The notes: generated by a model not told the origin, from the sequence alone. A stretch of 64,000 nucleotides of DNA from Winogradskyella undariae (GCF_013285155.1 NZ_JABTEL010000003.1:186001-250000); one strand, 5' to 3'; numbered from the stretch's first letter, positions 45,197-53,938 are shown. A program made the numbers and translations.

Positions 45197-46144
45197 ATGA
45201 CTAAGACTTCAAAAATATATATTGCAGGTCACCGTGGTATGGTGGGTTCTGCCATATGGAGAGCGTTAACAGCTAAGGGATATAACAACCTTATCGGTAG
45301 AACTAGTGCAGAACTCGATTTAAGAAATCAGCAGGCCGTAACAGATTTTATATCAGAAGAAAAACCAAACGTTATCATTGATGCTGCAGCAAAAGTAGGA
45401 GGTATTTTAGCTAATAATAGCTATCCTTATCCATTTTTAATGGAGAATTTGCAGATCCAAAATAACCTTATTGATGCAGCACATAAGTTAGATATCGAGA
45501 AATTTATCTTTTTAGGTAGTTCTTGTATCTATCCTAAATTTGCGCCTCAACCATTAAAGGAAGATTATTTGCTTACTGATAGTTTAGAGCCAACTAACGA
45601 GTGGTATGCTATCGCAAAAATCGCCGGTGTAAAAGCTTGTGAAGCTATAAGAAAGCAATTTGGGAAGGACTTTGTAAGTCTAATGCCAACAAATTTATAT
45701 GGTCCTCATGATAATTTTGATTTAGAAAGTTCTCATGTTATGCCGGCTATGATTCGTAAGTTTCATGAGGCAAAAGCTGAAAATGATTCTGTTGGGCTTT
45801 GGGGTAGTGGTACACCCATGCGCGAGTTTTTACATGTTGATGATTTAGCACAAGCGGTTTTATTTGCCGTAGAACATGTATTACCTGAGCATTTATACAA
45901 TGTAGGTACCGGATCTGACGTTACTATAAAAACTTTAGCCGAAACTATTCAAAGTATTGTTGGGCATACCGGTGAAATTGTTTGGGATAGTACAAAGCCC
46001 GATGGTACACCACGAAAACTGATGGACAGTTCTAAGTTAAGAGCTTTAGGTTGGGCACCTCAATATTCTTTGCAAGCAGGAATTGAAAACGCTTATGAAT
46101 GGTTTAATTTACATCAGGAAGATTATAAAAAAGTAAAATTGTAA
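45197..46144 (+). CDS. fcl: GDP-L-fucose synthase
   Basis: Start at ATG 45197; a TTG at 45185 would overlap gmd. About 315 residues. The bifunctional epimerase/reductase converts the Gmd product to GDP-L-fucose. Motifs: IAGHRGMVGSAIWRAL near the N-terminus, FLGSSCIYPKFAPQP containing the catalytic Ser and Cys, and the YxxxK pair in EWYAIAKIAGVK. The locus therefore makes its own L-fucose donor, and fucose is a likely residue of the exported glycan. Confidence 0.95.
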   Translation: MTKTSKIYIAGHRGMVGSAIWRALTAKGYNNLIGRTSAELDLRNQQAVTDFISEEKPNVIIDAAAKVGGILANNSYPYPFLMENLQIQNNLIDAAHKLDIEKFIFLGSSCIYPKFAPQPLKEDYLLTDSLEPTNEWYAIAKIAGVKACEAIRKQFGKDFVSLMPTNLYGPHDNFDLESSHVMPAMIRKFHEAKAENDSVGLWGSGTPMREFLHVDDLAQAVLFAVEHVLPEHLYNVGTGSDVTIKTLAETIQSIVGHTGEIVWDSTKPDGTPRKLMDSSKLRALGWAPQYSLQAGIENAYEWFNLHQEDYKKVKL

Positions 46145-46148
46145 TTGT

Positions 46149-46589
46149 TTGAAATTAAGCAAAAGGCATATCGCAAAAACCATTACATGGCGTATACTAG
46201 GAACTCTAGATACGCTTTTGCTGTCTTGGTTTATTTCTGATGATATTACCATTGGTTTAAAAATTGGAGGTTTAGAATTGATTACAAAAATGTTATTGTA
46301 CTACGGTCATGAGCGTCTGTGGTTTAAGTCTAAAATTAAATCTTCAAACCAAAGACATATCCTCAAAACATTTTCTTGGCGTGGTGTAGGAACCATTGAT
46401 ACGATGTTGCTTGGGTGGCTTATTTCAGGAAACCCATTAACCGGTTTGAAAATAGGGGGAGCCGAAGTGGTGACTAAAATGCTGTTGTATTTTGGACATG
46501 AAAAAATTTGGTACCGTATTAATTTTGGATTAGATCAGCGTGTCAGAAAAAAAAGATTACAAGAATTGAGAGAACGTAGAAAATTATGA
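46149..46589 (+). CDS. Duplicated DUF2061 membrane protein
   Basis: 146 residues with two copies of the roughly 55-residue DUF2061 unit (about 4-58 and 66-120). Each has the form RHI(A/L)KTxxWRxxGTxDTxLLxW, then LKIGGxExxTKMLLYxGHExxW. Each copy has two short hydrophobic segments. The start is TTG at 46149, four bases after fcl. Its stop overlaps the cysC start (ATGA), which indicates translational coupling. DUF2061 genes often sit beside APS kinase genes, but the function is unproven; a role in sulfate or PAPS handling is inference from context. Confidence 0.8.
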   Translation: MKLSKRHIAKTITWRILGTLDTLLLSWFISDDITIGLKIGGLELITKMLLYYGHERLWFKSKIKSSNQRHILKTFSWRGVGTIDTMLLGWLISGNPLTGLKIGGAEVVTKMLLYFGHEKIWYRINFGLDQRVRKKRLQELRERRKL

Positions 46590-47185
46590 GCGACAACACC
46601 GTTATACATCATTATAAAGTCACCAAAGCAGATCGTGAGCACCTTCATAAGCACAAATCTTATCTGTTATGGTTTACAGGATTGTCTGGTTCAGGGAAAT
46701 CCACTATAGCCAATTTAGTTGAGGTTGAATTGAACAGGTTAGGCGTTAGTACTTACGTATTAGATGGCGATAATATTAGAAATGGTATTAATAAAGATCT
46801 CAGTTTTGCGCCAGAAGATCGTACTGAAAACATTAGAAGAATTGCAGAAGTTGGTAACTTAATGGTAAACGCTGGTGTCGTTACTTTAGCTGCTTTTGTT
46901 TCTCCCTATATTAAGGATAGAGCAAATATTAAGACCATTGTTGGTGCTGAGAATTTTATAGAAATTTACGTGAACACCTCATTAGAAGAATGTGAGCGTA
47001 GGGATGTAAAAGGACTTTATAAAAAAGCACGCGCCGGCGAAATACAAAACATGACTGGGATTTCAGCACCTTACGAAGCCCCAATTCATGCCGATATTGA
47101 AATTATTACAGATCATCAACCCATTGAGACCTCCGTAAAGAGTATATTAGACGTTATTATTGAAAAATTAAAAATTGAAGCATGA
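46586..47185 (+). CDS. cysC: Adenylylsulfate (APS) kinase
   Basis: 199 residues, phosphorylates APS to PAPS. The P-loop GLSGSGKST is at 32-40 and VLDGDNIRNGINKDLSFAPEDRTENIRR is the APS-binding region (given here only as its two ends, VLDGDNIRNG and DRTENIRR). FVSPYIKDR and GLYKKARAGEI complete the family pattern. It overlaps DUF2061 and cysD by 4 bp on either side. In this locus PAPS is likely consumed by the two sulfotransferase-like proteins encoded at 53138 and 58038. Confidence 0.95.
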   Translation: MSDNTVIHHYKVTKADREHLHKHKSYLLWFTGLSGSGKSTIANLVEVELNRLGVSTYVLDGDNIRNGINKDLSFAPEDRTENIRRIAEVGNLMVNAGVVTLAAFVSPYIKDRANIKTIVGAENFIEIYVNTSLEECERRDVKGLYKKARAGEIQNMTGISAPYEAPIHADIEIITDHQPIETSVKSILDVIIEKLKIEA

Positions 47186-48087
47186 GCAATTATATTATAA
47201 ATCACTTAAGAGAATTAGAATCTGAAGCTATCTTTGTTATTAGAGAGATCGCTGCTCAGTTTGAAAATCCTGTGTTATTATTTTCAGGAGGTAAAGATTC
47301 TATCTTATTAACCCATTTAGCGAAGAAAGCCTTTTTTCCGGCAAAGATTCCTTTTCCCTTAATTCATATTGATACGGGGCATAATTTCCCTGAAACCATA
47401 GCTTTTAGAGATGCATTGGTTGAAAAATTAGGGGTCACTCTTATTGTTGGTTCTGTACAAGAAGCTATTGATAAAGGCCGTGCCAAAGAAGAAACAGGAG
47501 CCGATGCTTCTCGTAACTCCCTTCAAATTGTTTCGCTTTTAGATACGCTTGAAGCTCATAAGGTCGATGCGGCTATGGGAGGTGCAAGACGTGATGAAGA
47601 AAAAGCACGTGCTAAAGAACGTTTCTTTTCTCATAGAGATGAGTTTGGACAATGGGATCCCAAAAATCAACGCCCAGAACTTTGGAATTTGTTCAATGGA
47701 CGTAAAAATTATGGCGAACATTTTAGAGTGTTTCCAATTTCTAACTGGACAGAAATGGACGTTTGGGAATATATTAAATTAGAAAATATTGATTTACCAT
47801 CCTTATACTTTTCTCATCAACGTGATTGTGTTGTTAGAGATGGTGTGATTTTGGCGAATTCTGAATTTATAAAATTAAAAGAAGGTGAAGAGGTTGTGAA
47901 TATGACTATTCGTTACCGTACATGTGGCGATATGCCAATTACTGGTGCTGTAGCATCTACGGCCGATGATTTGGATAAAATTATCGAAGAAATAGCCACA
48001 ACACGTACCACAGAACGTGGTGGTCGTGCCGATGATAAACGTGCCGAAACTGCTATGGAAGATCGTAAGAAGCAGGGGTATTTTTAG
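47182..48087 (+). CDS. cysD: Sulfate adenylyltransferase small subunit
   Basis: 301 residues, the ATP-pyrophosphatase subunit of ATP sulfurylase. The PP-loop SGGKDS is at 35-40, with HIDTGHNFPE, GGARRDEEKARAKER and FNGRKNYGEHFRVFPISNWTE in the expected order. The C-terminus RADDKRAETAMEDRKKQGYF is the usual end of CysD. Its partner cysN follows only after 292 bp of repeat-rich DNA, an unusually wide gap for genes that normally adjoin. The 7-nt repeat array starts exactly at the cysD stop codon. Confidence 0.96.
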   Translation: MSNYIINHLRELESEAIFVIREIAAQFENPVLLFSGGKDSILLTHLAKKAFFPAKIPFPLIHIDTGHNFPETIAFRDALVEKLGVTLIVGSVQEAIDKGRAKEETGADASRNSLQIVSLLDTLEAHKVDAAMGGARRDEEKARAKERFFSHRDEFGQWDPKNQRPELWNLFNGRKNYGEHFRVFPISNWTEMDVWEYIKLENIDLPSLYFSHQRDCVVRDGVILANSEFIKLKEGEEVVNMTIRYRTCGDMPITGAVASTADDLDKIIEEIATTRTTERGGRADDKRAETAMEDRKKQGYF

Positions 48088-48196
48088 AGGTTAGAGTCTA
48101 GAGTCTAGAGAATAGATAAAAGAGAATAGAGAATAGAGAAAAGAACGACGAAAATAGACCATAGATAAGAGACAATAGAGAAAAGAATCTTGATAA
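48085..48196 (+). repeat. 7-nt degenerate tandem array, 16 units (consensus TAGAGAA)
   Basis: Sixteen heptamers in continuous register, beginning with the TAG stop codon of cysD: TAGAGGT, TAGAGTC (x2), TAGAGAA, TAGATAA, AAGAGAA, TAGAGAA (x2), AAGAACG, ACGAAAA, TAGACCA, TAGATAA, GAGACAA, TAGAGAA, AAGAATC, TTGATAA. A short further match (AAGAGAA, TAGATTA) lies near 48315-48328. The phase survives through mutated units, so slippage is old or constrained. Confidence 0.88.
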
Positions 48197-48379
48197 AAAA
48201 AGGAAGGTTGAGGACTGCTAATTACCGCTTAGTCAACTCGTCATTATTTTCATAAGGTTAATTGTTTTGTCTCTGTTTAACTTCGTGTTTGCTCTGTGTC
48301 AGTATATTAAAATAAAGAGAATAGATTAGAGGGCTTAAAGTCAACAATAATAGACCTAACGCCCATAAAGACATAAAAA
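48088..48379 (+). other. Non-coding stretch between cysD and cysN
   Basis: 292 bp with no credible gene. The first 109 bp are the 7-nt array. Around 48267-48303 there is a weaker T/G-rich repetition (CTCTGTTT, TTCGTGTTT, CTCTGTGT). No promoter motif of TAnnTTTG form and no terminator hairpin is obvious. Confidence 0.7.
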
Positions 48380-49636
48380 ATGGATTATCAAGATATAGAA
48401 TTATTACGTTTTACAACAGCAGGAAGTGTAGATGATGGAAAGAGTACCTTAATTGGGCGCTTACTTTACGATAGTAAATCAATTTTTCAAGATCAATTAG
48501 ATGCTGTTGAGGCCTCTAGTAAAAGTAAAGGTTTTGATTATGTGGATTTATCCTTATTAACTGATGGTTTAAAGTCCGAACGTGAGCAAGGGATTACCAT
48601 TGATGTGGCTTACCGTTATTTTGCAACACCAAAGCGTAAATTTATCATTGCAGATACTCCAGGTCATATTCAGTATACGCGTAATATGGTCACTGGCGCA
48701 TCAACCGCTAACTTAGCTATTATCTTAGTTGACGCCCGTAAGGGGATGTTAGAGCAAACGCATCGTCATGCTTTTATCGCTTCCTTATTACGTATACCGC
48801 ATGCTATTGTTTGTGTAAATAAAATGGATTTAGTCGATTATAGCGAAGAGGTGTACACTAAGATTGTGGCAGACTTTAAGGCTTTTTCTTCAAAATTAGA
48901 TATAAAAGATATTCAGTTTATTCCTATTTCAGCTTTAAATGGAGATAACGTCGTTAACCGATCTGAACATATGGATTGGTACGATGGTAGTACTCTAATG
49001 TACCATTTAGAAACCGTACATATTTCTAGTGACCATAACCTTGTTGATTGTCGTTTCCCGATTCAATCTGTCATTCGTCCTCACACCATAGAACACCAAG
49101 ATTATCGCGGTTTTGCAGGTCGTATTGATGGTGGGGTTTTTAAACCAGGTGATAAAGTAAAATCACTGCCTTCAGGGTTTGTAACGACCATTAAGACTAT
49201 TGAGCTTAATGGTGAACAGATTGCCGAAGCTTTTGCGCCCATGTCTGTGACCATGACTCTAGAGGATGAAATTGATAACAGTCGTGGCGATATGATTGTA
49301 CGCGAAAATAATGTTCCTGAAGTTAGCCAAGATATTGAAGTTTTAGTGTCATGGATGAGTAGTACTCCTATTCATGCTCGTACTAAAGTGGTGATTAAGC
49401 ATACCACAAACGAAACTGTTGGTATGGTTAAGGAATTAAAATATAAAATAGATATTAATACGTTACATCGTATTGAAGGTATTGATAAAGTTGAAATGAA
49501 TGATATTGCACGCTTATCTATAAGAACCGCGAAGCCTTTGTTTTTTGATGCTTATAAAAAGAACCGTCAAACTGGGAGTATTATTATCATTGATGAGCAG
49601 ACTAATGAGACTATTGGTGCTGGGATGATTGTTTGA
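48380..49636 (+). CDS. cysN: Sulfate adenylyltransferase large subunit (GTPase)
   Basis: 418 residues, the GTPase subunit that drives APS formation by CysD. G1 motif GSVDDGKST at 15-23, switch region with EREQGITIDVAYRYF, G3 DTPGH and G4 NKMD follow, then two beta-barrel domains as in EF-Tu. There is no C-terminal CysC fusion, which agrees with the separate cysC upstream. The gene ends directly at the octamer array, with TGA at 49634-49636 and the first unit at 49638. Confidence 0.95.
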   Translation: MDYQDIELLRFTTAGSVDDGKSTLIGRLLYDSKSIFQDQLDAVEASSKSKGFDYVDLSLLTDGLKSEREQGITIDVAYRYFATPKRKFIIADTPGHIQYTRNMVTGASTANLAIILVDARKGMLEQTHRHAFIASLLRIPHAIVCVNKMDLVDYSEEVYTKIVADFKAFSSKLDIKDIQFIPISALNGDNVVNRSEHMDWYDGSTLMYHLETVHISSDHNLVDCRFPIQSVIRPHTIEHQDYRGFAGRIDGGVFKPGDKVKSLPSGFVTTIKTIELNGEQIAEAFAPMSVTMTLEDEIDNSRGDMIVRENNVPEVSQDIEVLVSWMSSTPIHARTKVVIKHTTNETVGMVKELKYKIDINTLHRIEGIDKVEMNDIARLSIRTAKPLFFDAYKKNRQTGSIIIIDEQTNETIGAGMIV

Positions 49637-49637
49637 T

Positions 49638-49717
49638 GGTGAGGTGGTGATATGGTGATATGGTGATTTGGTGATATGGTGATTTGGTGAAGTGGTGAAG
49701 GGGTGAAGTGGTGAATC
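49638..49717 (+). repeat. Octamer tandem array, GGTGANNN x 10, in front of the four-helix-bundle gene
   Basis: Ten perfect-register units. GGTGA is invariant, and the last three bases are GGT, TAT, TAT, TTT, TAT, TTT, AGT, AGG, AGT, ATC. The array starts one base after the cysN stop and ends 30 bp before the ATG at 49748, so it lies in the leader of that gene. It is the same family as the arrays at 43513 and 43697, six kilobases away. Confidence 0.95.
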
Positions 49718-49747
49718 TTTAGAATAGGAATTTTAAAATATTAGCAT

Positions 49748-50104
49748 ATGACTCATAAAGATTTAGAGGTTTATAAACTAAGTTTAGATTTAGTAGAAGA
49801 AATCTATAGCTTAACGAAAGACTTTCCTTCTTCTGAGAATTATGGGTTAACTTCGCAGCTTAGAAGAGCGGCGGTTTCATTACCTTCAAATATTGCAGAG
49901 GGTTCAAGTCGAGGGTCAACAAAAGATTTTATTCGGTTTTTGAATATTGCATCAGGATCTTTATCTGAGGTTGAGACTCAATTGATTATTGCTGAGCGTA
50001 TTGGTTATGTTGCATTTCCTGATACACTAAAAAATAATATTAATAGCATTCAAAAAATGTTATACCGTTTAAAGCAGGCTTTAACTAAAAAAATAAATGA
50101 CTAA
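49748..50104 (+). CDS. Four-helix-bundle protein (S23/IVP family)
   Basis: 118 residues, all-helical. The family signature LTSQLRRAAVSLPSNIAEGSSR lies in two adjoining pieces at about 39-60, and the protein begins KDLEVYKLSLDLV as usual. Relatives are encoded in intervening sequences of some bacterial 23S rRNA genes, and distant relatives (Avd) bind nucleic acid in diversity-generating retroelements. Here it lies between cysN and cysQ with no evident link to sulfation, and is preceded by an octamer repeat array. It overlaps cysQ by 8 bp. The function is unknown; nucleic-acid binding is inference from the relatives. Confidence 0.85.
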   Translation: MTHKDLEVYKLSLDLVEEIYSLTKDFPSSENYGLTSQLRRAAVSLPSNIAEGSSRGSTKDFIRFLNIASGSLSEVETQLIIAERIGYVAFPDTLKNNINSIQKMLYRLKQALTKKIND

Positions 50105-50915
50105 AATGAATCAAGGACATACTGTGTTACCAAAGCTTTTACATATAGCCATAGAAGCTGCCTTAGAAGCAGGGAAGTCTATTCTAGAGATATACAATAC
50201 CGATGATTTTGGTGTGGAATTTAAAGGGGATGATTCACCTTTAACCAAAGCGGATATCGCTTCACATCATGTTATTGTCCGTTATTTAGACCAAACGAAT
50301 ATCCCAGTGTTATCTGAAGAAGGTAAAGCAATACCTTATTCCGAACGTAAAGATTGGCATCAGTTATGGATTGTAGATCCTATTGATGGGACTAAAGAAT
50401 TTATAAAGCGTAATGGTGAATTTACCGTTAATATTGCTTTAATAGAAAATCAGAAAACAGTTTTAGGTGTTGTTTTTGTCCCGGTATCTGGTGAGCTTTA
50501 TTTTTCGAGTACTGATTTAGGTGCTTTTAAAATCACCGTGAATCTTGATGCTTATAACATTGGTAATTTTATAGCGGAAAGTCAAAAATTACCGATGCAA
50601 CGTGAAGATCAAACTTTTACTGTTGTGGCTAGTCGTTCGCATATGTCTGCAGAAACAGAAGACTATGTTAATGAGCTGCGCAAAACACATGGAGCTGTGA
50701 ACTTAATATCAAAAGGCAGTTCCTTAAAGTTGTGTATGGTAGCCGAAGGCACCGCCGATTGCTACCCTAGATTTGCCCCTACCATGGAATGGGATACGGC
50801 AGCCGGACAAGCCATTTGTGAACACGCTGGTTTTGACGTTATCGATTGGGATACGAAGCAAACGATGCTCTATAATAGAGAAGCCTTATTGAACCATTGG
50901 TTTTTGGTGAAGTAA
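50097..50915 (+). CDS. cysQ: 3'(2'),5'-bisphosphate nucleotidase
   Basis: 272 residues, an inositol-monophosphatase-fold enzyme that hydrolyses PAP, the by-product of sulfotransferases, to AMP. The metal site is visible in VDPIDGTKEFIKRNGEF (about 92-108) and in the later MEWDTAAGQAICEHAG. Start is ATG 50097, overlapping the previous gene; ATG 50106 is an alternative. Its presence with cysC, cysD and cysN and without a PAPS reductase fits a cycle in which PAPS is used for sulfation and PAP is removed. Confidence 0.92.
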   Translation: MTKMNQGHTVLPKLLHIAIEAALEAGKSILEIYNTDDFGVEFKGDDSPLTKADIASHHVIVRYLDQTNIPVLSEEGKAIPYSERKDWHQLWIVDPIDGTKEFIKRNGEFTVNIALIENQKTVLGVVFVPVSGELYFSSTDLGAFKITVNLDAYNIGNFIAESQKLPMQREDQTFTVVASRSHMSAETEDYVNELRKTHGAVNLISKGSSLKLCMVAEGTADCYPRFAPTMEWDTAAGQAICEHAGFDVIDWDTKQTMLYNREALLNHWFLVK

Positions 50916-50919
50916 AAAA

Positions 50920-50948
50920 AGTTTGCAATTATTAACTTATTGTAAACT
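50920..50948 (+). repeat. Inverted repeat between cysQ and the ABC permease gene
   Basis: AGTTTGCAAT (50920-50929) and ATTGTAAACT (50939-50948) pair over ten positions with one G-T, loop 9 nt. It is followed by ATTGTTTTAAAA rather than a clean T-run. It may be a weak terminator or attenuator after cysQ. Confidence 0.4.
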
Positions 50949-50981
50949 ATTGTTTTAAAATACAAATTGCAATTATAAAAA

Positions 50982-51842
50982 ATGAGTACAATACCAGAAG
51001 ATTACGACTTAGTTATAGAGCCTAAAACAAGGCTGTTAGATCTTAATTTAAAAGAGGTATGGCGGTACCGAGATTTGTTGACTTTATTTGTTCGTCGCGA
51101 TTTTGTAGCGGTATATAAACAAACAGTATTGGGGCCATTGTGGTTTATACTTCAGCCTATTATAACGTCTATAATGCAACTTCTTATTTTTAATAATGTT
51201 GCTAAAATCCCCGTTGATGGTATGCCACCAATGTTGTTCTATCTTTCAGGGAATTTAATGTGGCAATATTTTTCAGGGAGTTTAACTTTAACATCTAATA
51301 CGTTTAGAAGTAATGCAGGTATTTTTGGTAAAGTTTATTTTCCAAGGTTAATTACTCCATTGTCTTTAATTATATCTCAATTATTGAAGTTTGGTGTTCA
51401 GTTTTGTTTATTTCTAGTGATTTGGTTTTATTACTATTTTAATGGAAGTATAGATTTTGTTTTACAACCCAATTTACACATTCTAACAGTACCTCTTTTA
51501 ATCATTATGATGGCAGGTTTGGCTTTAGGTGCTGGTATGATTATTTCTTCTTTAACAACAAAATATCGTGATTTTACATTTTTATTGACTTTTGCAGTTC
51601 AATTAATGATGTATGGTACTGTTGTTATTTATCCGCTATCATTTGTTGATTCGCAATATCAGAAGTTTATTTTAGCAAACCCAATGACACCAATTATAGA
51701 AGCGTTTAGATATGCTTTTACAGGTACGGGGACATTTAGTTGGGGGTACTTAGGTTACAGTACATTGATAATGTTATTTTTAATGACTGTTGGTGTAATT
51801 GTATTTAACCGTGTGGAAAAAAGCTTCATGGATACTGTTTAA
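50982..51842 (+). CDS. wzm: Polysaccharide ABC exporter, permease subunit (Wzm-type)
   Basis: 286 residues of the ABC-2 family with six transmembrane segments after an N-terminal cytosolic stretch. The typical KQTVLGPLWFILQPIIT and LANPMTPIIEAFRYAFTG segments are present. With the ATPase encoded 22 bp downstream it exports a completed, lipid-linked polysaccharide across the inner membrane. The symbol is given for the function; exact orthology to O-antigen Wzm is inferred from the neighbouring sugar and glycosyltransferase genes. Confidence 0.9.
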   Translation: MSTIPEDYDLVIEPKTRLLDLNLKEVWRYRDLLTLFVRRDFVAVYKQTVLGPLWFILQPIITSIMQLLIFNNVAKIPVDGMPPMLFYLSGNLMWQYFSGSLTLTSNTFRSNAGIFGKVYFPRLITPLSLIISQLLKFGVQFCLFLVIWFYYYFNGSIDFVLQPNLHILTVPLLIIMMAGLALGAGMIISSLTTKYRDFTFLLTFAVQLMMYGTVVIYPLSFVDSQYQKFILANPMTPIIEAFRYAFTGTGTFSWGYLGYSTLIMLFLMTVGVIVFNRVEKSFMDTV

Positions 51843-51864
51843 TAATTTGAGATAAATATTTAAG

Positions 51865-53148
51865 ATGAAACCAGCTATAAAAATAGAAAACTTAAGTAAA
51901 CAGTATCGTTTAGGTACTGTAGGGACAGGCTCCTTTGCTCACGATTTAAATCGTTGGTGGCATACCGTTAGAGGTAAGGAAGATCCTTACTTAGAAATTG
52001 GAGAAGCTAATGATAGAGCTAATAAAGGCGAGTCTGATTATGTGTGGGCTTTAAAAGATATCAATTTTGAAGTAAAACCAGGAGATGTTCTTGGTATTAT
52101 AGGAAAGAATGGCGCAGGGAAATCAACATTATTAAAATTATTAAGTCGTGTAACCAGACCAACAACAGGAAGTATTAAAGCTCGCGGACGTATAGCATCT
52201 TTATTAGAGGTGGGTACAGGATTTCACCCCGAATTAACAGGACGTGAGAATGTGTTTCTTAATGGTGCTATCATGGGAATGAATAAACAAGAAATTCGTT
52301 CTAAGTTTGATGAAATTGTTGAGTTTGCAGGCTGTGAACGTTATATAGATACGCCTGTTAAGCGTTATTCTTCAGGTATGTATGTGCGGTTAGCGTTTGC
52401 TGTAGCTGCTCATTTAGAGCCTGAAATACTTATAGTAGATGAGGTTTTAGCCGTAGGTGATGCCGAATTTCAGAAAAAAGCTATTGAAAAAATGAAAGAT
52501 GTCTCAAAAGGAGGGAAACGAACTGTTTTGTTTGTGAGTCATAATATGGCATCTGTTAAGGCCCTGTGTAATAGGGGGTTGGTTATGCAAAATGGAACAA
52601 CTGTTTTTAGTGGAGATGTAGATGATTCAATAAATTATTATTTAAGAAAAGACATTAAAGAAAATCATTCAAGTTTAAAAGATATTAAACAAAGAGCAGG
52701 TAATTCTAAATTGGTGTTTTCTGAAATTAAGCTTTTAAATAAGGAGGGATTAGAAATTACTAATGCTATTTTGGGAGGTTATACTATATTTTCTTTAAAA
52801 TTAGAATCTTTACAAGTCGTAAATAATTTAGAAATAAGAATTCAAATAATTGATGGTTTTGGAAATATTGTGTCAACTCTAAATAATTTTCATAGTGCTG
52901 ATTTATTTCAAAATATAAATAATGAAATAGTAGCCAACTGTATTTTTGAAAACATACCTTTACTTCCTGGAGAATATACTCTAAGTTTGAGAGCTAGAGA
53001 TCAGATTGATAAGGTACTTTTTGATGAATTAGAAAGTTGTTTTTTGTTTAAAGTAGAATCAGGGGATTATTTTGGAACTGGACGTATCCCAATAGTAAAA
53101 CAAGGTGTTATTATAGATCATAAGTGGGAAGTTTTAGATGAAAAATAA
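51865..53148 (+). CDS. wzt: Polysaccharide ABC exporter, ATPase subunit (Wzt-type) with C-terminal glycan-binding domain
   Basis: 427 residues. Residues about 60-250 are the ATPase: Walker A GIIGKNGAGKST (about 77-88), signature YSSGMYVRLAFAVA and Walker B ILIVDEVLAVGD. From about 280 to the end there is a beta-rich domain of the Wzt_C kind, which in characterised systems recognises the modified non-reducing end of the polymer before export. Here the terminal mark could be a sulfate or another cap, which is inference. It overlaps the first sulfotransferase-like gene by 11 bp, a hint that sulfation and export are coupled. Confidence 0.92.
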   Translation: MKPAIKIENLSKQYRLGTVGTGSFAHDLNRWWHTVRGKEDPYLEIGEANDRANKGESDYVWALKDINFEVKPGDVLGIIGKNGAGKSTLLKLLSRVTRPTTGSIKARGRIASLLEVGTGFHPELTGRENVFLNGAIMGMNKQEIRSKFDEIVEFAGCERYIDTPVKRYSSGMYVRLAFAVAAHLEPEILIVDEVLAVGDAEFQKKAIEKMKDVSKGGKRTVLFVSHNMASVKALCNRGLVMQNGTTVFSGDVDDSINYYLRKDIKENHSSLKDIKQRAGNSKLVFSEIKLLNKEGLEITNAILGGYTIFSLKLESLQVVNNLEIRIQIIDGFGNIVSTLNNFHSADLFQNINNEIVANCIFENIPLLPGEYTLSLRARDQIDKVLFDELESCFLFKVESGDYFGTGRIPIVKQGVIIDHKWEVLDEK

Positions 53149-53938
53149 TATACTATTAATTGTAGGAATGCATAGATCGGGGACCTCTTTAGTATCCCAA
53201 TGGATTAATGCTTGCGGTTTAAATTTAGGTGACGAGTTGCATGCGGCTAGTCAATATAATATTAAAGGCTACTATGAAGATTTAGATTTTTTAAACTTTC
53301 ATAAAAAGGTTTTAAATGAAATTAATTCAGATCCATCGGGGCATGAGAGTTTAGATAAAATAGATAATATTATTTTGAAAGATGATCATCTAGATGAAAT
53401 TCGAGGTATTATTAGTGAGAAAAGTTTAAAAAGAGAACAATGGGGTTGGAAAGAGCCAAGAACATGTCTTTTTTTAAAATATTATTTAGAGATTATTGAT
53501 AACCCAAAATTTTTAGTTGTTTATAGAGACGTGACTAGTGTTGTTAATTCATTAATGAAAAGGCAACAAAAAATACCGGTTATGCGTAAGGGCAGAAATT
53601 TTCTGTTAAACTATATTTGTAATCGACCGAAAAAAAGAGAATATATTAAAGATTATAACCATTATGTTGCTGTTTGGGTTGAGTATAATATACAGATATT
53701 GAAACGTTTAAGGGGTAATGAGAATGTGGTATTCGTTAATTACAATAAACTAATCGATGCAGATGAACTTGTTTTCCAAAAATTAACTGAATGGGGGTTT
53801 AATCTAAATAAGGTAAAGTTTTCTACCATATTTAAAGCAGGTTTAATGAATAATTTTAAAAATGAAAATTATTTGTTAACCAAAAAAAATAAAAAAGCAG
53901 TAATTGAAATTAATAAGCAATTTAATGAACTTACATAA
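53138..53938 (+). CDS. Sulfotransferase-family protein
   Basis: 266 residues. The 5'-phosphosulfate-binding loop is GMHRSGTSLVSQ (about 10-21) and the 3'-phosphate-binding segment is VVYRDVTSVVNSLMKRQ (about 128-144), both as in PAPS-dependent sulfotransferases. There is no signal peptide, so it would act in the cytoplasm on a nascent glycan. It overlaps wzt (11 bp) and the next glycosyltransferase gene (14 bp). The locus makes PAPS through cysCDN, which supports sulfation of the polysaccharide. The acceptor sugar is unknown. Confidence 0.8.
   Translation: MKNNILLIVGMHRSGTSLVSQWINACGLNLGDELHAASQYNIKGYYEDLDFLNFHKKVLNEINSDPSGHESLDKIDNIILKDDHLDEIRGIISEKSLKREQWGWKEPRTCLFLKYYLEIIDNPKFLVVYRDVTSVVNSLMKRQQKIPVMRKGRNFLLNYICNRPKKREYIKDYNHYVAVWVEYNIQILKRLRGNENVVFVNYNKLIDADELVFQKLTEWGFNLNKVKFSTIFKAGLMNNFKNENYLLTKKNKKAVIEINKQFNELT

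Noticed and set aside
46586..50915. Assimilatory sulfate reduction operon
   Set aside because: PAPS reductase and sulfite reductase genes are absent, and sulfotransferase-like genes lie in the same locus.
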